64,000 nucleotides of DNA, from the NCBI RefSeq assembly GCF_042662685.1, contig NZ_JBHSYO010000003.1:310001-374000 (forward strand), read 5' to 3'. A model generated the notes under the pieces. The model worked only from the letters and a program-made list of their open reading frames with translations, was not told the origin of the DNA and did no database searches. This DNA is from Pseudobowmanella zhangzhouensis (GTDB taxonomy: Bacteria > Pseudomonadota > Gammaproteobacteria > Enterobacterales > Alteromonadaceae). Shown here one piece after another: positions 35,361-44,520 of this stretch (position 1 is the first letter of the stretch; the number at the start of each line of letters is the position of its first letter). The position numbers and the translations under genes were made by a program.

Positions 35361-35894
35361 CTAGCGAGACAATAAATTTTTCAGCATACCGGTTGCCTGC
35401 TGATAATCGCTGGCGGTGAGGGTTAACTCACACAATTCGGCATCTTTTTGTAGTTTGTAGCCCAGTTTTTCGTTGTATTTCAGCGCGGCCTGATTGCTAC
35501 GTTTCACCACCGCGCGCAGTTGCTTAGCGCCCAGCACCTCAAAACAATAATCGTTCAGCAATAAGGTGGGGGCAAACGCAATCAGATTACCGCGAAAGCG
35601 CGCCTCGCCGATATACAGCCCGGGTTCAATGCTGCTGGCGTCTGCCAAATCACGGGCATACAAGGCTTTTATATTTGCGCTGCCAATCGGCTCGCCTTTG
35701 TATTCGATCATCCAGTGTTGTTGACTAGGGTCGCGCTGGATTTTCATAAACCAGGCTTGCTGCTGCTCGGCGGTGATTTCATCTTGAGAAATCATCTGAC
35801 GGGCAATGTCCGGATCGTTACGCCAGTCGCGCAATTGCTCCAGATCACTCTGGCTGATGTCCCGCAACACGACGTTATAACCGCTTAGCTGCAT
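35361..35894 (-). CDS. pseH: PseH-like N-acetyltransferase
   Basis: PseH acetylates the 4-amino group of UDP-4-amino-4,6-dideoxy-AltNAc, the third step of pseudaminic acid synthesis. The 177-residue GNAT-family product has LRDISQSDLEQLRDWRND at the N-terminus, PIGSANIKALYARD, a glycine-poor acetyl-CoA loop region and KRSNQAALKYNEKLGYK near the end, as in PseH/RimJ-type enzymes. It overlaps pseG by ten bases. An acyl donor other than acetyl-CoA is conceivable because an ACP gene follows. Confidence 0.85.
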   Translation of the reverse strand: MQLSGYNVVLRDISQSDLEQLRDWRNDPDIARQMISQDEITAEQQQAWFMKIQRDPSQQHWMIEYKGEPIGSANIKALYARDLADASSIEPGLYIGEARFRGNLIAFAPTLLLNDYCFEVLGAKQLRAVVKRSNQAALKYNEKLGYKLQKDAELCELTLTASDYQQATGMLKNLLSR

Positions 35895-36925
35895 CGCTGT
35901 TGCTCCATTTGCTCAAACAGACACTGTACTACGCGCTGCGCACCCTGACGGTCAGCCAGCGCGGCGGCGTGTTGATGCATCACCTCTAACTGTTTGTCAT
36001 CCTGCCATAACGCCAGCACCCTGGCGGCGAGTTCAGCGGGATTGGCGCCAGCGACAACATCCTGACTAATGCACCAGCCCTGCTGACTAGCCGCGGCAGT
36101 AGCCGCTCTTTGGTTATCGGCCACCACCAGTAAAATTGCAGGGGTGGCACAGGCTAGTAGTTCAAATTGCGTGCCGCCCGCCGCCGTTACAGCCAGACGA
36201 CTATGGATCATCATGTCAGCCATCTGCTGACAATCATGGATATGTTGGATGGTCAGTTGCGTCTGGCTCAGCCAGTCCTGCAACGCAGCAAGATGCCCGT
36301 AAGCGGCGCCGGTGATGACCCGAATCGGCATATCTGCGCCCTGAGTTTCTAACGCTTGTAACAGGGGTAAGGTAAGATTCAGCACATCACTGCCGCCAAG
36401 CATCAGGGTCAACGTATGACGCCTGACAAAGGGTATCTCTGGCAACACTTCGAATTCCCGGCGTAGCACGCGGTAAGCGCGGCCCAGGCACAGGCGAGCC
36501 TGGCTTGCATAGGTGTGGTAATAACCGGAGTCGGCCCCATCACTGCCGTTGATAATCACATCGGCGTGCAACGCCATATCCAAATTGGCATCATCAAAGA
36601 TCGCAACCAGCGGGGCAATGCGTTGTAAATCCGCACGGTAATGCTCAGAAAAGCCATATCCGTCCAACACGACGGCACTAAGCTGTGGCCATTCCGGCAA
36701 ATGTTGCAGGTAGTCCAGTTCCTGTTGTTCGTCTAACTCATCCGGCAACACAATGATCCGTCCGACCCAGTCGTGACGGCCCAGCGCCAGCGATTTCGCC
36801 TCAGCTTTGAGGGCGAATACCACCTCACAGTGATTGGCATCCAGCGTTTGCGCTAATGCCAGACAACGCATCAGATGGCCCAATCCGGTCGCTGCACTGG
36901 CGTGAGTCCTGAACAACACCGCCAT
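35885..36925 (-). CDS. pseG: UDP-sugar hydrolase PseG
   Basis: PseG removes UDP from UDP-2,4-diacetamido-2,4,6-trideoxy-L-altrose, giving the free sugar for PseI. The 346-residue GT-B-like product has the catalytic N-terminal loop GLGHLMRCLALAQTL, VVLDGYGFSEHYR, the LMLGGSDVLN region and AAGGTQFELLACATPAI near the C-terminus. It follows pseI by two bases. Length is normal. Confidence 0.9.
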   Translation of the reverse strand: MAVLFRTHASAATGLGHLMRCLALAQTLDANHCEVVFALKAEAKSLALGRHDWVGRIIVLPDELDEQQELDYLQHLPEWPQLSAVVLDGYGFSEHYRADLQRIAPLVAIFDDANLDMALHADVIINGSDGADSGYYHTYASQARLCLGRAYRVLRREFEVLPEIPFVRRHTLTLMLGGSDVLNLTLPLLQALETQGADMPIRVITGAAYGHLAALQDWLSQTQLTIQHIHDCQQMADMMIHSRLAVTAAGGTQFELLACATPAILLVVADNQRAATAAASQQGWCISQDVVAGANPAELAARVLALWQDDKQLEVMHQHAAALADRQGAQRVVQCLFEQMEQQRCS

Positions 36926-36927
36926 AA

Positions 36928-37980
36928 TTAGTCAATCAGCTCCCAACTGAGCGGCGTACCCTTTTTCAACGCAGTTTTGGCCTGTTTTCCCTGTACCACG
37001 TCCCAGTGTTTTGGCGCCAATCCAAAGGCGGGACGGACAATTTTCAGATTGCTCGCGTCAAACGCCTCACCGGCCTGCATATCGCGGCTGACATAAATAC
37101 TGCGGCGATATTGCTTGGCCTTTTCTTCTGCTGCGCTGCCGCCATATACCACCTGGCCCATGGCCTGCCAGGCACGTTTAGTTTCAACCACCAGCGCCTT
37201 TAACTCGGCGGGCTCCAGTGAAAATGCCGCATCCACCCCGCCGGCGCTGCGATCCAATACAAAGTGTTTTTCGATCACCGGGGCGCCCAGCGCCACTGCC
37301 GCCACCGATGCCCCTACCCCGGCGGTATGATCAGACAAGCCCACCATACAGCCAAACGCATCGCGCATATGGGGGATGGTGTGTAAATTGGTATTCGACG
37401 GCTCAGCAGGATAAGTGCTGGTGCACTTAAGCAAAATAATCTGCTCGCATCCGGCTTGCTTAGCGGTGCTGACGGCCTGCTCAATTTCACTCAGGCTTGC
37501 CATACCGGTCGACATAATCAACGGTTTGCCTTTACTGGCCGCTTTGCGGATCAGCGGTAAATCCGTCAGTTCAAACGAGGCGATTTTAAAGCAAGGCACA
37601 TTCAGCCCATCGAGAAAATCCACCGCCGCCTCATCAAATGGCGAACTAAACGCATCCAACCCCAAGGTATTTGCCAATGCAAACAACTCCTGATGCCATT
37701 CGTAAGGTGTAGAGGCCTTTTGATACAGCTTGTGCAGAGACTCACCGTGCCACAGGCTGTCGGTTTCTTCGATCACAAAGCCTTTACTCTGTACATCCAG
37801 CGTCATGCTGTCAGCGGTATAGGTTTGCAGCTTGATGGCGTGAGCACCGGCTGCGGCCGCCGCCTCAACCATACGTTTGGCCAGATTCAAATCCTGATCA
37901 TGGTTGCCGCTCAATTCGGCAATAATATAGGGCTCGTGCTCTTTGCCAATCCAGCGCTTACCCAGCTTAATGGCCTGCAT
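36928..37980 (-). CDS. pseI: pseudaminic acid synthase PseI (NeuB family)
   Basis: PseI condenses the trideoxy-altrose sugar with phosphoenolpyruvate to give pseudaminic acid. The 350-residue product has a NeuB TIM barrel (PYIIAELSGNHDQDLNLAK, AIKLQTYTADSMTL, ILLKCTSTYPA, GLSDHTAGVGAS) and a C-terminal SAF/antifreeze-like domain from about residue 285. I chose the ATG at 37980 because AAGGAG lies nine bases upstream; a longer in-frame start would run into the previous gene. Confidence 0.94.
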   Translation of the reverse strand: MQAIKLGKRWIGKEHEPYIIAELSGNHDQDLNLAKRMVEAAAAAGAHAIKLQTYTADSMTLDVQSKGFVIEETDSLWHGESLHKLYQKASTPYEWHQELFALANTLGLDAFSSPFDEAAVDFLDGLNVPCFKIASFELTDLPLIRKAASKGKPLIMSTGMASLSEIEQAVSTAKQAGCEQIILLKCTSTYPAEPSNTNLHTIPHMRDAFGCMVGLSDHTAGVGASVAAVALGAPVIEKHFVLDRSAGGVDAAFSLEPAELKALVVETKRAWQAMGQVVYGGSAAEEKAKQYRRSIYVSRDMQAGEAFDASNLKIVRPAFGLAPKHWDVVQGKQAKTALKKGTPLSWELID

Positions 37981-37996
37981 CACACAACTCCTTTGG

Positions 37997-38959
37997 TTAC
38001 TCGCTCTGGGCGAGCAAGGTAAGAATATCTTCCGCCAACTCTGCTGCCTCAATAGGCGACTCGCTCATATCAGTGGCGTAATCCGGCATTAATGAACGGG
38101 GATCGACCTGGCCACTGATGACCAACGTGGTACAACCCACTAAATTCGCTAACCATTGCCCGGCAGTCGGCGCAGCGACCAGCAGATTACTCGCTTTCAG
38201 CTTAGCCAAAGTCGCTTCCACACCATCGCGCTGCCAGTCCACGTTCCACACTTCAACGCCGGTTTGTTGCAACAACAGCGTCAGTTGCTGACCATAAGGG
38301 TAATGCAACACGTGCCCGGGTTGTTCGGTACTCAGTGCCACCACAGTTTTACCGCATTGGCTAAGCTGCGCATCGGCCGCAATTTGCAACGACTGCTGCA
38401 TATCAATCGGTTCAAAACCACAACAGGCGCGCAGATAAAACTCAGGAAAGCCGCCGTCCGGTACCAGCATGCCTTCCCACCAACGGGTAAACCAGCGCGG
38501 CATACCAGTAAAGGTCGAGAGCAAGTATTCACTGGCATTATTGACGTATTCTGCGGTCAGGGTCTGGCGGCTGAAGCCATCTAACAGTTCCTGTACCGAC
38601 ATACTCAAATAGTTGCCGGCAACCGGTTCACCAGCATCTTTTAAAAAGCGTGCGAGAAAGCAGGGTAAAAACGCAGTATCCAGCTGAATAATCTGCTTAT
38701 AACCCTCTCCGACGATATGCTCAGCCAGACCAAGAAACGCCTCCAGAGCAGGGAAGAAATCGTCGGGCCACTGGCCATTTTCCAGCCCCCATACTGTGCA
38801 GTTTGGCTCAGCCAACTCAAACAGGCGTTTGCCCTCGGCGAAACTTAAAACCTGCACTTCTGCATCGGGAAACTGTTGTTTGACATAGCGCAGCGCCGGG
38901 ATGCCGATACTGGCCACCTCTGCTACACCTAACATATTGATAATCAGTATTTTATTCAT
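37997..38959 (-). CDS. GT9-like (heptosyltransferase-family) protein
   Basis: The 320-residue product resembles ADP-heptose:LPS heptosyltransferase-type GT-B enzymes: an N-terminal ILIINMLGVAEVASIGIPALRYVKQQFP, a middle GYKQIIQLDTAFLP, and C-terminal LLVAAPTAGQWLANLVGCTTLVISG matching the family's GPMH-type donor region in a degenerate form. It is embedded between pseF and pseI, so it may transfer a sugar related to the nonulosonate. Donor and activity are unproven and the donor motif is unusual. Confidence 0.68.
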   Translation of the reverse strand: MNKILIINMLGVAEVASIGIPALRYVKQQFPDAEVQVLSFAEGKRLFELAEPNCTVWGLENGQWPDDFFPALEAFLGLAEHIVGEGYKQIIQLDTAFLPCFLARFLKDAGEPVAGNYLSMSVQELLDGFSRQTLTAEYVNNASEYLLSTFTGMPRWFTRWWEGMLVPDGGFPEFYLRACCGFEPIDMQQSLQIAADAQLSQCGKTVVALSTEQPGHVLHYPYGQQLTLLLQQTGVEVWNVDWQRDGVEATLAKLKASNLLVAAPTAGQWLANLVGCTTLVISGQVDPRSLMPDYATDMSESPIEAAELAEDILTLLAQSE

Positions 38960-39653
38960 TGTGATTACTTAACTGATAAGCCTTGTACATTAATTCTGCG
39001 CGCAGCCAGTCTTCTTCGGTATCAATGTCCTGAACTAAGTGACGCGGTAATTTAACCGGAACCGAATGGGCGGCAAACATATGCTTGCTGGACAGATAAT
39101 CGCTAACCCTCCCCCAGTAAAACTGACCAGCATCGTGCCAGCCTTCAACCAGATCCTGCGAGCGCTGATTAATAAATTCAGGATACATGGGGGCCACTCC
39201 GCCGTCCTTTTCCATCAATGCACGCTGTACCGGAAAGGCAAAACTGGTGACCGAAAACGCGAACGCCTTGCTGCTATCCGCCTCTAGCGCTGCCAGCCCC
39301 TGTTGCAGGAATTCTGCCTGCAGAAAAGGTGCTGTGGCGTAAATACAACAGGCATACTCCACCTGGCCATAAGTCTGCAGGGCATATTCGATGGCGTGAT
39401 TGGTAACCGGACGGGTGCCGGTAAAATCGTCCGACAAGCTTGCAGGGCGCATAAACGGCACCTCTGCACCATATTGCTGTGCCACCTCCGCAACTGCCTC
39501 ACTATCGGTGGAGATCAGAATCTTATCGAACAATCCGCTTTGCTGCGCGGCCTCAATGGAATAACTGATCAACGGCTTGCCCGCGAACAACCGGATATTC
39601 TTGCCCGGGATACGTTTACTGCCCCCACGTGCCGGAATTATCGCGATATTCAT
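38952..39653 (-). CDS. pseF: pseudaminic acid cytidylyltransferase PseF
   Basis: PseF activates pseudaminic acid with CTP to CMP-pseudaminic acid, the presumed donor for Maf. The 233-residue product has the CMP-sialate synthetase signature IPARGGSKRIPGKNIRLFAGKPLI at its N-terminus (shown in pieces IPARGGSKRIPGKN and FAGKPLISYSIE), STDSEAVAEVAQQYGA and DIDTEEDWLRAELMY near the end. It overlaps both neighbours by four to eight bases. Confidence 0.94.
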   Translation of the reverse strand: MNIAIIPARGGSKRIPGKNIRLFAGKPLISYSIEAAQQSGLFDKILISTDSEAVAEVAQQYGAEVPFMRPASLSDDFTGTRPVTNHAIEYALQTYGQVEYACCIYATAPFLQAEFLQQGLAALEADSSKAFAFSVTSFAFPVQRALMEKDGGVAPMYPEFINQRSQDLVEGWHDAGQFYWGRVSDYLSSKHMFAAHSVPVKLPRHLVQDIDTEEDWLRAELMYKAYQLSNHNE

Positions 39654-40780
39654 GCCAGCACCCGCTGCAAGGTTTCAACCACCTTATCCTGCTCGGCTTC
39701 GGTTAAATCAGCATACAGCGGCAACGTTATGGCCCCCGCGTAGAAATGCTCCGCACGAGGAAAGTCCCCGGCTTGAAAACCCAGCTGGCGGTAAAAAGGC
39801 TGCAGATGGATGGGGATATAGTGCACGTTCACACCAATCCCTGCCTGACGAAGGGCATCGAACGCGGCTTTGCGCTTATCCGCCTCCACTTCAATCACAT
39901 AAATATGCCAGGCGCTTTGCTCATCAGGTTGTGGCAAGGTCAATGGCAGATGATTCAGCTTTTGATGATAACGGGCGGCCAGCTGACGACGACGCTGAAT
40001 AAAATTATCCAGTTTGCTTAGCTGGGAAATACCCAGCGCCGCATGCAAATCACTGAGACGATAGTTATAACCCAGCACAATCTGCTGATAATACCAATCG
40101 CCCTCAGACTCTCCGTGCATCAACTGCTGATCGCGGGTAATGCCATGTTTGCTGGCCAGTTGACAGCGCATGTACAACTGCGCGTCATTAGTCAGTACCG
40201 CGCCCCCTTCGGCGCTGGTGATCGACTTAACCGGGTGGAAACTCAACACCGTCATATCACTGAACTGACTGCAGCCAATTTTACCTTGCTGGTAATCACC
40301 GCCCAGACCATGGCTGGCATCTTCAATCACAGCCACGTCGTAGCGCTCGCACAGGGTTTTGATGGCCTGCATATCACAACTGCTACCGGCAAAATGCACC
40401 GCCACCAATACTTTTGGACGTCGCTCTGCGGTGGCTAATTTACTGGCTAGTTGCTCGACACAGATATTGCGGGTGACAGGGTCGATATCAACAAAATCCA
40501 CCTGGGCACCGCAATACAAGGCACAATTTGACGATGCCACAAAAGAAATCGGCGAGGTCCATAGCCAGTCACCCTGGCCTAATCCCAGCGCCATACAGGC
40601 AATATGTAGCGCCGACGTACCACTGTTAACCGCCGTGGCGAAACCCGCACCACAATAATTGGCCAGCGCGGATTCGAAAGCAGGGACTTGTTGCCCCTGC
40701 GTTAAAAATTGGTTTTTTAAGACATCGACCACCGCATCTATATCGGCCTGATCAACGCTGTGTTTTCCGTATGGGATCAT
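39650..40780 (-). CDS. pseC: UDP-4-keto-6-deoxy-AltNAc aminotransferase PseC
   Basis: PseC is the PLP enzyme making UDP-4-amino-4,6-dideoxy-AltNAc from the PseB product. The 376-residue DegT/DnrJ-family product has AVNSGTSALHIACMALG, VIEDASHGLGGDY and the PLP lysine in VLSFHPVKSITSAEGGA. The start IPYGKHSVDQADIDAV is typical for PseC. It is coupled to pseB by an ATGA overlap. Confidence 0.94.
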   Translation of the reverse strand: MIPYGKHSVDQADIDAVVDVLKNQFLTQGQQVPAFESALANYCGAGFATAVNSGTSALHIACMALGLGQGDWLWTSPISFVASSNCALYCGAQVDFVDIDPVTRNICVEQLASKLATAERRPKVLVAVHFAGSSCDMQAIKTLCERYDVAVIEDASHGLGGDYQQGKIGCSQFSDMTVLSFHPVKSITSAEGGAVLTNDAQLYMRCQLASKHGITRDQQLMHGESEGDWYYQQIVLGYNYRLSDLHAALGISQLSKLDNFIQRRRQLAARYHQKLNHLPLTLPQPDEQSAWHIYVIEVEADKRKAAFDALRQAGIGVNVHYIPIHLQPFYRQLGFQAGDFPRAEHFYAGAITLPLYADLTEAEQDKVVETLQRVLA

Positions 40781-41775
40781 AGTTCCTGGGCATCCAGTTC
40801 CTTGAGTTCATCCACCGTTAAAAAGTGCGGGTTAGTGCCGGAGTGGTATTCAAACCCTTCGGCGACTTGCTTACCCTCTTCGCCCATCTTGTTTTTGTCG
40901 TAGCGCATGTTCTTTTCAAAAAATACGATGGCAGGTGCAATAACAAAATGGTCTTCAAATTCAAAAGAATGATGCGCGGTTTCTTCTGGCACCATAATCT
41001 CGTGAATTTTCTCACCCGGGCGAATGCCCACCACATCATAATCGCGCGTGCCACTCATGGCCTCGACCAGATCGGTTATTCGGATAGAAGGAATTTTTGG
41101 CACGAAAATCTCGCCGCCCTGCATACGCTGGAAGTTTTTCAAAACGAACTCCACGCCCTGATCCAGGGTGATCCAAAAGCGGGTCATGCCCTCATGGGTA
41201 ACCGGCAAGCGGCTCTTGCCCTGTGCCAACAATTCACGAAAAAATGGTACGACCGAGCCCCTCGATCCCACCACATTGCCGTAGCGCACTACTGCAAAGC
41301 GGGTACCGTCGGCACCGGAAATATTATTCGCCGCCACAAAGATTTTGTCTGAGGCCAATTTAGTCGCACCGTAAAGGTTAACCGGGTTGGCCGCCTTATC
41401 AGTAGACAGGGCAATGACTTTGTCCACGCCTTCTTCGATACAAGCTTCGATAACATTTTGCGCGCCCATGATATTCGTCTTAATACATTCCATGGGGTTG
41501 TATTCAGCTGCAGGCACCTGCTTCAGCGCAGCTGCGTGAATGACTAAATCGACACCACGCATCGCGGTTTTCAAGCGGTGCTTATCACGCACATCACCAA
41601 TAAAGTAACGCATACAGGGATGATGAAACAGCTTTTGCATGTCGAATTGCTTAAGCTCATCACGAGAGTAAACAATGACCTTTTTCGGTTTATATTGCTT
41701 CAACAAATTAGCGATAAAGCGATGACCGAAGGAGCCGGTACCACCGGTGATTAGAATAGTTTTATTATCAAACAT
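40777..41775 (-). CDS. pseB: UDP-GlcNAc 4,6-dehydratase (inverting) PseB
   Basis: PseB begins pseudaminic acid synthesis by dehydrating UDP-GlcNAc and inverting C5. The 332-residue product has the nucleotide motif GGTGSFGHRF near residue 11, VIVYSRDELKQFDMQKLF, STDKAANPVNLYGATKLASD with the catalytic tyrosine/lysine, and GMTRFWITLDQGVEFVL. I chose the ATG at 41775 with AAGGACG upstream rather than the in-frame start at 41802. It is the first gene of the 19-gene minus-strand unit. Confidence 0.95.
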   Translation of the reverse strand: MFDNKTILITGGTGSFGHRFIANLLKQYKPKKVIVYSRDELKQFDMQKLFHHPCMRYFIGDVRDKHRLKTAMRGVDLVIHAAALKQVPAAEYNPMECIKTNIMGAQNVIEACIEEGVDKVIALSTDKAANPVNLYGATKLASDKIFVAANNISGADGTRFAVVRYGNVVGSRGSVVPFFRELLAQGKSRLPVTHEGMTRFWITLDQGVEFVLKNFQRMQGGEIFVPKIPSIRITDLVEAMSGTRDYDVVGIRPGEKIHEIMVPEETAHHSFEFEDHFVIAPAIVFFEKNMRYDKNKMGEEGKQVAEGFEYHSGTNPHFLTVDELKELDAQEL

Positions 41776-41823
41776 GCACTGAACGTCCTTTAGTGACGGC
41801 AATCTGACAGCCTGCGCAGAGAC

Positions 41824-41840
41824 TGCAAATAATGTTCCAA
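41824..41840 (-). promoter_or_regulatory. sigma-54 promoter of the pse/acyl/glycan unit
   Basis: The minus strand reads TTGGAACATTATTTGCA, with exact GG-ten-GC spacing and a full TTTGCA -12 box. The start would be near 41813, about 38 bases before pseB. A flanking inverted repeat (TTCCAA at 41835-41840 with TTGGAA at 41847-41852) overlaps the -24 element. Confidence 0.8.
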
Positions 41841-41875
41841 TAATAGTTGGAAGCGTTCAGAAATACATGAAAAAT

Positions 41876-42178
41876 CTAGGATTTTTTATATTTTTTTATC
41901 GCTTTGCGGGCTTTCATAAAGTTACCGAGCTGGGACTCAATCTGGCCAAATTCACCTTTGACCACAGCTAAGATATGTTGGTTATAGTCCAGCTGTTGCT
42001 GACTAAACACACGCAGCGCATCGCCTTGCAATTGTGCAAGTTGAAGGTTAATCGCACTATCGCGTTCGGCTAGCAAAAGATTGAGCTGCTCAGTATCGAA
42101 ATCGGGAGAGGCCAGCAGTTCGTCAATCTGCTGGCAAAGTTGCTTAATATGTTCTGGCGTTATATTGGTTTGGTTCAC
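41876..42178 (-). CDS. fliT: FliT-like flagellar chaperone
   Basis: The 100-residue helical product follows fliS and has the size and charge of FliT/FlaI-type proteins, which chaperone the cap protein FliD in export. Sequence is poorly conserved in this group, with residues such as LLAERDSAINLQLAQLQGD and a lysine-rich C-terminus (RKAIKKYKKS). Translation appears to start at GTG overlapping the fliS stop. The call rests mainly on gene order flaG-fliD-fliS-x. Confidence 0.7.
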   Translation of the reverse strand: MNQTNITPEHIKQLCQQIDELLASPDFDTEQLNLLLAERDSAINLQLAQLQGDALRVFSQQQLDYNQHILAVVKGEFGQIESQLGNFMKARKAIKKYKKS

Positions 42179-42606
42179 ACCGCAGCCTGGCGCTTCTGAC
42201 GCTGGGCTTCGTACGCTTCCTGTTTGGCATCTTCAGGAATGTCCGCCCACGCGTTCTTAATCGGAAGCATCAGATTAATCACTTCATCCATGATCAACAA
42301 GCTATTCTGCACACTGGCATCGGTTAAGCGCTCAATCATAAAGTTGTACAGAGCGGCCAGATTCTCGGACAATTGACCACCGACTTCCATATCCAGCGAG
42401 TCACGCAGGCTAACAATAATCGCGGTGGCGCGTGCCAGATTCTGTGCTTTGCCGGCAAAGTCCTTACGCTCAATGCAGCCTTTAGCATAGGCCATACGCT
42501 CAAGGGCGCCCTGCATCAACAACAAGGTGATCTTGTGCGGGTCCGCCGTCGCGATTTCCTGTTTTAAATTACCCTTTTTGTAAGCGTTGATGCCTTTCAA
42601 AGCCAT
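42175..42606 (-). CDS. fliS: flagellin export chaperone FliS
   Basis: FliS binds the C-terminus of flagellin and keeps it unfolded until export. The 143-residue product has the family pattern ALKGINAYKKGNLKQEIATADPHKITLLLMQGALERM (start AYKKGNLKQEI, core ADPHKITLLLMQGALERM) and NLAALYNFMIERLTDASV. It lies 21 bases after fliD and overlaps the FliT-like gene by four bases. Confidence 0.95.
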   Translation of the reverse strand: MALKGINAYKKGNLKQEIATADPHKITLLLMQGALERMAYAKGCIERKDFAGKAQNLARATAIIVSLRDSLDMEVGGQLSENLAALYNFMIERLTDASVQNSLLIMDEVINLMLPIKNAWADIPEDAKQEAYEAQRQKRQAAV

Positions 42607-42627
42607 GTTTTATACCTCAATTAATCA

Positions 42628-44088
42628 CTACAGTGCTGACAACGATGCCATCAGGGCATTACCCGTTTGATTGAGCTGAGCAACGGTTTTATCCAGATTG
42701 ATATAGCGTTTACGCAGATAGTCTTCATAGCTTAGCATCTGTAACTCAAGACGCTCGCGCTGATCTGCCAGTGAGTCTTTTTCCTGTTTTACCGACTGTT
42801 CACGACCGGGCAGCAAACCGCCAAACGAGGTGTATTCCTTGACGTAAGAATACAACTGGTCGGCAATGCCCTGATCCGGATCGGCAAATAGCTTGGCGAT
42901 CTCATCGAAATTATCGTCCAGCGCATCATTCAGGCGATCTACCCCAGAGTCCAATCCGAATTCGGCAGTCTCGGTTATTTCCAGCTCGCCGTCCTCATTC
43001 AGGCTCAGACCCAACTGATAAAGTGACCCCAGTGCAGAACTGTCGACCGCAGACGAGAGAATTTTACTCATGCCAGCCTGAATACTGCGCACCATAAAAT
43101 CACCGGCCAGCTCACCGTCTTTCTCAAGCTCGGATTCACCGTATCGGGTCAGGGTGCCAATTTCTTTAGTCAGCGCATTGTAATTATCCATAAAATCACG
43201 GATTTTTTTCTCAATCGCTTCTTTATCAAAGCCTACTTCTAACGTAGAGGTCTGAAAATCACCCAATGCGTCTTTGCTTGATAGTTCCTTGGCTTCGAAT
43301 GTGACGTTACCGATGGTGTTTTCGAACTCATTGGTAGAGGACTCAACTTTGATACCATCGATCTCCGCCGTAGCATTTTGTGCGCTTTTCACCGGGGTCA
43401 GGTAATTGGTAGTCTCCGTGCTATCAACGGTACTGACCCGCTGTAATTCGGCCAAATCGTTGTCATTGACGATCTGCAGGTCATTACCTGTACCTGTCAC
43501 GGTAGAGCTGAACACCAATTTGGCTCCGCCGTCGGCTGTACCGGTATCAATAATACTGGCGTTCACACCAAAATTTCCGCTGGCATTGTTGACGGCATTT
43601 CGCAGTTGTTCCAAGGTCATATTGGTAGTTACGTTGACTTGGAAGCTATCGCCGGTTGCGCCAATTTTAAACGTCAGCGAGCCACTGCCGGAGGTCAGGA
43701 CTTTATCTGATTTGCTGCTAAATCCGCCATCGACGGCATCAGCGGTTTCTACCCGACTACCACTGGCCAGGCCGGTAATTGCAACTTTATATGTGCCGGG
43801 CGTAGCACTATTGGCAGATTCTGCGGAAAAAGGCTCTACCGAATCACTGGGGTGATCCAGGATGGTAGAGCGTTTCTTGAGCTTATATTCGTCACGAAGT
43901 TCATCCACCGAATCCTTGAATTCGCTCAACTTTGATTTGAGCTTACCAAGACCAGACAGCGTTGCGTCTATCTGTTCTTCGCGTTTATCCAAACGATCCT
44001 GTTTGGGTTTTCGCTCCGCTTCCAACAACTGTGAGACCAGATCATCTAATGCCAGACCTGAACCTACACCGAGTGATTGAATACCCAT
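42628..44088 (-). CDS. fliD: flagellar filament cap protein FliD
   Basis: FliD (HAP2) caps the growing filament and guides flagellin insertion. The 486-residue product has the conserved N-terminal GVGSGLALDDLVSQLLEAER, a long variable central region and the C-terminal coiled-coil end LRKRYINLDKTVAQLNQTGN. Length is typical. It follows flaG and precedes fliS, the common Vibrio/Shewanella order. Confidence 0.95.
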   Translation of the reverse strand: MGIQSLGVGSGLALDDLVSQLLEAERKPKQDRLDKREEQIDATLSGLGKLKSKLSEFKDSVDELRDEYKLKKRSTILDHPSDSVEPFSAESANSATPGTYKVAITGLASGSRVETADAVDGGFSSKSDKVLTSGSGSLTFKIGATGDSFQVNVTTNMTLEQLRNAVNNASGNFGVNASIIDTGTADGGAKLVFSSTVTGTGNDLQIVNDNDLAELQRVSTVDSTETTNYLTPVKSAQNATAEIDGIKVESSTNEFENTIGNVTFEAKELSSKDALGDFQTSTLEVGFDKEAIEKKIRDFMDNYNALTKEIGTLTRYGESELEKDGELAGDFMVRSIQAGMSKILSSAVDSSALGSLYQLGLSLNEDGELEITETAEFGLDSGVDRLNDALDDNFDEIAKLFADPDQGIADQLYSYVKEYTSFGGLLPGREQSVKQEKDSLADQRERLELQMLSYEDYLRKRYINLDKTVAQLNQTGNALMASLSAL

Positions 44089-44107
44089 GGTGAACCTCGA
44101 TTAACCG

Positions 44108-44497
44108 TTAAACTTCTTTACTAAACAACACCCCCACTGATGCACCAATATCGGATTGCATATCGTGGATCCGTCGCGCCATTTTGAGTACTTCATCAGA
44201 AGGAACCTGACGAATCAACTCCCCAGTTTCCGTATCCGTCACTTTTACTACGGCACGATTGCTACTTTCGTCAATTGAAAAATTCAACTGACGCCCCTGG
44301 GAAACAACGAAATCGTTGATCTCAGCAACAGCCTCGGTGATGTTTCTCTCCTGAGGTTTATCGGCATTTTGCGGTTTTTCTTTATTATTCTCATTTTGGG
44401 TAACAACCTCGTTCGTTTCCTTGTCAGCAAAGCCCGCCCGCTCGGGCGCCCGACCAGCGGTCAACGGTTGTTCCACACGTGAAAAATTAACGTCCAT
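44108..44497 (-). CDS. flaG: FlaG-family protein
   Basis: FlaG proteins are short factors near polar flagellins whose loss alters filament length in several genera; the mechanism is unclear. The 129-residue product has a variable, charged N-terminal half and the conserved C-terminal half LNFSIDESSNRAVVKVTD, IRQVPSDEVLKMARRI. It starts 52 bases after the flagellin stop. Confidence 0.9.
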   Translation of the reverse strand: MDVNFSRVEQPLTAGRAPERAGFADKETNEVVTQNENNKEKPQNADKPQERNITEAVAEINDFVVSQGRQLNFSIDESSNRAVVKVTDTETGELIRQVPSDEVLKMARRIHDMQSDIGASVGVLFSKEV

Positions 44498-44520
44498 CTT
44501 TCACCTCCGCGTTGGAGCCT

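Noticed and set aside
18384..41775. Recently acquired genomic island with integrase or transposon
   Set aside because: No integrase, transposase, tRNA or flanking direct repeats were seen, and the set is wired to flagellar promoters.
41870..41886. AT-rich inverted repeat at the end of the FliT-like gene as terminator
   Set aside because: AAAAATC/GATTTTT is short, nearly all A-T and overlaps the coding end; it is too weak to call.
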